DNA from: Pseudarthrobacter sp. C4D7
GTDB taxonomy: Bacteria > Actinomycetota > Actinomycetes > Actinomycetales > Micrococcaceae
Assembly (NCBI RefSeq): GCF_013359725.1
Contig: NZ_JABFMW010000002.1
Span: forward strand, 1 to 64,000
Length of the DNA: 64,000 bases
Direction: 5' to 3'
Positions 60,959 to 64,000 of this stretch are shown one piece after another. How positions within the stretch are numbered: the first letter of the stretch is position 1; the number at the start of each line of letters is the position of its first letter. The notes below the pieces were generated by a model. It worked only from the letters and a program-made list of their open reading frames with translations. It did not search any database and had not been told where the DNA came from. The translations under genes were made by a program, and so were the position numbers.

Positions 60959-62422
60959 TCAGCCTTTGGGCTGGCCGTGGCCGCCGTCGTCGTCCTTCTC
61001 ACCGGGTTTGCCAGCATCCCCGGCGCCGCCGGCAGCACCATCAGCGTCCGCTGCGCCGCCCTCTTCGGCGGACTTATCGTCAAACCCGCCACTGAGCAGT
61101 TTCTGGAGTGCGTCGTCAACTTCGCTGTCACTGGCCTCGGCGAGCTTGCGGCGTGAGCTGAAGCCCTTCGGATCGTCCAGGTCTTCGGCGGTGGGCAGCA
61201 GGTCGGGGTGGTGCCAGATGGCGTCCCGGCCCTCGACTCCGCGCTCTTCCTTCAGGGTGGCCCACAGCGTGGCGGCGTCGCGAAGCCTGCGGGGCCGCAG
61301 CTCCAGTCCCACCAGGGAGGCGAACGCGTGCTCGGCCGGACCACCCGTCGCCCGGCGCCGGCGCACGGTTTCCCGCAGCGCCCCGGCAGACGGCAACACC
61401 TTCTCCGTAGCCGCCGCGGTCAGTTCATCCACCCAACCCTCCACCAGGGCCAGTGCGGTCTCAAGCTTCTCCAGGGCCTGCTCCTGCGCGGGCGTCCGCT
61501 GGGGCATGAAGACACCCTGGGACAAGGCTTCCTGGATGCCTTCCGGGTTGCTCGGGTCCAGGTCGCGGGCCAGTTCCTCGATGCGGGAAGTGTCGATGTG
61601 GATGCCGCGGGCGTAGGCCTCGATGGCGCCCAGCAGGTGTCCGCGCAGCCAGGGGACCTGCACGAAAAGCCGCGCATGGGCGGCTTCCCGGACGGCCAGG
61701 AACAAGCGGATGTCGTTCTCCGGCAGGGACAGGCCCTCACCGAAAGCCGCAACGTTTGCCGGCAGCAGTGCCATTTCCAGGTCAGCCAGCGGGACACCGA
61801 TGTCCGTGGAGCTGACCACGTCCTTGGACAGGGCGCCGATGGCCTGGCCCAGCTGCATGCCGAAGATCGCGCCGCCCATGTTCTGGAGCATGGAGGAGGC
61901 GCCGCCCATCATGGACTTCATTTCCTCCGGCATCTGCTCCGTCATGGCCGAGGAGAGCGCATTGGCGATGCTGTTGGCCACCGGTTCGGTCAGCCGCTTC
62001 CAAGTGCCCAGGGTGGCTTCCACCCACTCGGCGCGCGACCATGCCTTGCCGATCAGGCCCGTGGCGGGCAGGTCGGTGACCGGGTCAAGCCACAGCTCGG
62101 CGAGGCGGAGGGCCTCGTCCACCTCCCGGGACTGCTGCGCGGAGACCGACGGGTCGGAGCTGCCGGCGGCTACGCGCCGGGCGTTGTCGTGGGCCAGCGT
62201 CCAGTTGACGGGGCCTTCGGACGGGGCGCTCATCATCGCCTGCACCTGGGAGAACATCTGTGCCAGCAGGTTGGGGTCATCCGGCAGGCCGGCAGCCTTG
62301 GCGAGCTCGGCGGGGTCGAAGTTTTCCATCCCCTTGCCGCCCATCAGGTTCTGCAGCATTTCGGTCAACGGATCCTTGGGGGTGTCGTCGCCGTTGGACG
62401 GATTGAGTGGGTTGGAGGTCAT
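60959..62422 (-). CDS. Zincin-like DUF2342 protein (Rv3195 family)
   Basis: A 487-aa protein of the TIGR03624/zincin_2 group. It opens with DPLTEMLQNLMGGKGMENFDPAELAKAAGLPDDPNLLAQM, has an Ala/Gly-rich internal helix pair, and the zincin segment LAVREAAHARLFVQVPWLRGHLLGAIEAYARGI (about 243-275). The first metal His of HExxH is Arg here (REAAH, Arg245-His249). The C-terminal 60 residues are acidic and low-complexity. The Rv3195 neighbour Rv3194c is also next to it here. Whether it is an active protease is doubtful. Confidence 0.83.
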   Translation of the reverse strand: MTSNPLNPSNGDDTPKDPLTEMLQNLMGGKGMENFDPAELAKAAGLPDDPNLLAQMFSQVQAMMSAPSEGPVNWTLAHDNARRVAAGSSDPSVSAQQSREVDEALRLAELWLDPVTDLPATGLIGKAWSRAEWVEATLGTWKRLTEPVANSIANALSSAMTEQMPEEMKSMMGGASSMLQNMGGAIFGMQLGQAIGALSKDVVSSTDIGVPLADLEMALLPANVAAFGEGLSLPENDIRLFLAVREAAHARLFVQVPWLRGHLLGAIEAYARGIHIDTSRIEELARDLDPSNPEGIQEALSQGVFMPQRTPAQEQALEKLETALALVEGWVDELTAAATEKVLPSAGALRETVRRRRATGGPAEHAFASLVGLELRPRRLRDAATLWATLKEERGVEGRDAIWHHPDLLPTAEDLDDPKGFSSRRKLAEASDSEVDDALQKLLSGGFDDKSAEEGGAADADGAAGGAGDAGKPGEKDDDGGHGQPKG

Positions 62423-62545
62423 GGTCCCGCCGATCGATGGTGTGACTGTTGATCAACCTTCACGGTACCCCGGTGGGGCCGGGCTGTCTGCCGCCTGCCG
62501 CCGTCGTTCGCTCTAGGCAAAGCGCCCCGGCGCGGCGCCACCGCG

Positions 62546-62551
62546 TACTGT
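62546..62551 (+). promoter_or_regulatory. -10 box of the PDZ/Lon-type protease gene
   Basis: TACTGT, 7 nt before the GTG at 62559; no Shine-Dalgarno. Confidence 0.5.
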
Positions 62552-62558
62552 TGGTGGG

Positions 62559-63767
62559 GTGACTACAACCCGTGGCGGCCACCCCTCTGAGGACCACGCT
62601 TCCGATGTTTCCCCCTTCTCCAGCCACGGCCCCTTTGAGGCCGGCAATCTGCCGGAAGGCCCGGGCGGAGCGGGCGCGGGGGAAACCGGCGGCGGCACGG
62701 CGGACGACGGCGGACGCCCCCGCCGGCGGCTCTCCACCCTGATGGTTGCCGGGCTGGCCTCGCTGGGGCTGGGAATAGCCGTGGGCACCCTTCCGGTGCC
62801 GTACGTCATCGAGTCGCCCGGCCCTACCTACAACACGCTGGGGCAAAGCCAGGGGCATCCCGTTATCAACATCAGCGGCCACGAGACGTATCCCGCTGCC
62901 GGGAACCTGGACCTGACAACGGTGTACGTTGATGGCGGCCCCACCGGATCCGTGAGCATCCTCAACGCATTCTCCGCATGGCTGGACAACTCCAAGGCCG
63001 TCTACCCGGTGGAACTGATCTATCCCACGGGAACCACCAAAGAGGAAGCCCAGGAGCAGAGCGCCGTGGCCATGGCCACGTCCCAGGAGAACGCCGTGGC
63101 CTCTGCCCTGAATGAACTGAAGATTCCCTTCGGCCAGCAGCTGCAGGCCGCGGGGTTATCCAAGGACTCCGCGGCTGAGGGAAAGATCCAGCAAGGGGAC
63201 GTCCTGAAGTCCATCAACGGCAAGGACATCACGTCCCTCAGCGTCATCCAGGATGAACTGGCCGCTGGGAAGGGAGCACCCGCCGAGGTAACCGTGGAAC
63301 GCGCCGGCCAGCCTGTCACCCTGGAGGTGACGCCCAAGGACAACGGCCAGGGGCGGTTCATCCTCGGCGTCATGCTGAAGTACCTGTTCAGCTTCCCCTT
63401 CCAGGTGCAGATCTCCCTGGACAAGGTGGGTGGCCCCAGCGCCGGCATGATGTTCTCACTGGGAATCATTGACACGGTGACGCCGGGCGACCTCACCGGC
63501 GGCAAGCACATCGCCGGCACCGGAACCATTTCGCCGGACGGAACGGTGGGCCCCATTGGCGGCATCGGCCAAAAGATGCGGGGTGCGCGGTCCTCCGGGG
63601 CCACCCTGTTCCTGGCGCCCGCCGCCAACTGTGACGAAGTGGCCGGCCACGTCCCGGCCGGCCTCCAGGTGGTGCGCGTGGAGAACCTTGCGGAAGCGCG
63701 GCACGCCGTGGAACTGGCCGGGAGCGGGCAGGACACATCCGCACTCCCGGCGTGCTCGGGCAAATAG
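62559..63767 (+). CDS. Secreted/membrane-anchored PDZ-domain serine protease with Lon-type (S16) catalytic domain
   Basis: A 402-aa protein (Rv3194c-like). N-terminal disordered region, one membrane anchor (about 62-84, LSTLMVAGLASLGLGIAVGTLPV), an extracytoplasmic domain, a PDZ domain (GLSKDSAAEGKIQQGDVLKSINGKDITSLSVIQDEL, about 200-240), and an S16 domain with catalytic Ser in VGGPSAGMMFSLGI (about 293) and Lys in IGGIGQKMRGA (about 338). Residues form the Ser-Lys dyad. Probably acts outside the membrane on unfolded or specific substrates. Codon-region start GTG 62559 follows the leaderless rule. It is divergent from DUF2342. Confidence 0.88.
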   Translation: MTTTRGGHPSEDHASDVSPFSSHGPFEAGNLPEGPGGAGAGETGGGTADDGGRPRRRLSTLMVAGLASLGLGIAVGTLPVPYVIESPGPTYNTLGQSQGHPVINISGHETYPAAGNLDLTTVYVDGGPTGSVSILNAFSAWLDNSKAVYPVELIYPTGTTKEEAQEQSAVAMATSQENAVASALNELKIPFGQQLQAAGLSKDSAAEGKIQQGDVLKSINGKDITSLSVIQDELAAGKGAPAEVTVERAGQPVTLEVTPKDNGQGRFILGVMLKYLFSFPFQVQISLDKVGGPSAGMMFSLGIIDTVTPGDLTGGKHIAGTGTISPDGTVGPIGGIGQKMRGARSSGATLFLAPAANCDEVAGHVPAGLQVVRVENLAEARHAVELAGSGQDTSALPACSGK

Positions 63768-63929
63768 GCCGCCTGCGCCATGCATAGACTGGGCCCAAAC
63801 AGTTTCGACAGGAACTAAGCTTTACCGCCACTCGTGGCACTGATGACGGACGAAACCAGCCGTTTGACCGGTACCGTACGTCGCTCGCACGCTTTGAATG
63901 TCTCGACGACCAGCTATGAGGTACCCAGT

Positions 63930-64000
63930 TTGTCCCGTCCCGCCAGCACCACGTCCACAGGAAGGCCCCCCTCGCGACGGGGAGCCCTGACGCCCACCCT
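63930..64000 (+). CDS. UPF0182 family protein (5' end, partial)
   Basis: Only the first 23 residues are in the window: LSRPASTTSTGRPPSRRGALTPT. This matches the N-terminus of the actinobacterial UPF0182 multi-helix membrane family (Rv3193c follows Rv3194c in mycobacteria). The start is TTG at 63930, supported by GAGG 8 nt upstream. An in-frame ATG at 63843 would add 29 residues, but lacks a ribosome-binding site and family similarity. The gene continues past the right edge. Confidence 0.6.
   Translation, partial: MSRPASTTSTGRPPSRRGALTPT

Overview
The window looks like a chromosomal segment of a high-G+C actinobacterium of the Micrococcaceae, close to Arthrobacter or Pseudarthrobacter. The base composition, the coproporphyrin-type heme genes, the SigE/TatB/Mrp block, AdnAB, UvrD2, DUF3117 and DUF3107 all point that way. 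It is dense, almost entirely housekeeping DNA. I see no rRNA, tRNA, CRISPR, phage, transposase or plasmid gene. Gene order in two stretches (about 3.4-19.3 kb and 48.8-64 kb) matches blocks I remember from Mycobacterium tuberculosis (Rv1201c-Rv1233c and Rv3193c-Rv3202c). That synteny comes from memory and supports many of the names.

Layout. 0-3.5 kb: galE, a TetR regulator, an unknown protein and a membrane-anchored lysozyme-fold protein. 3.5-5.7 kb: divergent lysine/DAP genes dapD and dapE. 5.7-9.1 kb: a glutamate-type ABC transporter (gluDCBA, minus strand). 9.1-12.1 kb: a LOG-family protein, a DivIVA-domain protein, a PIG-V-like membrane mannosyltransferase and the 55-residue DUF3117 protein. 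12.1-19.3 kb: an O-methyltransferase divergent from sigE, a zinc anti-sigma factor and tatB, then mrp, a DUF1003 protein, a transporter-less MgtE/CBS protein and a YflT-domain stress protein. 19.3-26.2 kb: aminopeptidase P, a PHP phosphoesterase, an orphan DNA methyltransferase, a DEAD-box helicase and an RNB ribonuclease.

26.2-29.5 kb is a thiamine divergon: thiE on one side, a TPP riboswitch followed by thiO-thiS-thiG on the other. 29.5-32.2 kb: a small membrane protein, DUF3107, TetR and moeZ. 32.2-44.8 kb is a nearly complete heme cluster for the coproporphyrin-dependent pathway: hemA divergent from hemE-hemY, then hemQ-hemH-hemC-hemD-hemB-(LLM flavin oxidoreductase)-hemL. A Pro/Ala-rich surface protein gene is inserted before hemQ. 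44.8-47.3 kb: a second polar amino acid ABC transporter.

47.6-64 kb is mainly DNA repair and conserved actinobacterial genes: a DEDDh exonuclease, an alkyltransferase-like protein overlapping adnA-adnB, a kinase-fold protein lacking a metal-binding Asp, nudC, uvrD2, a DUF45 metallopeptidase, a DUF2342 zincin-like protein, a PDZ/Lon-type protease and the start of a UPF0182 gene.

The most striking signal outside single genes is promoter architecture. At least 16 genes have a TANNNT box 5-7 nt before the start codon, mostly with no Shine-Dalgarno, which predicts widespread leaderless transcription. It also fixes several start codons, including one in the mgtE-like gene. No convincing new multi-gene system was found. 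The best leads are the kinase-like protein, the surface protein in the heme cluster, the hemB-overlapping flavin oxidoreductase, the alkyltransferase-like/adnAB coupling and the long AT-rich hairpin between moeZ and hemA.
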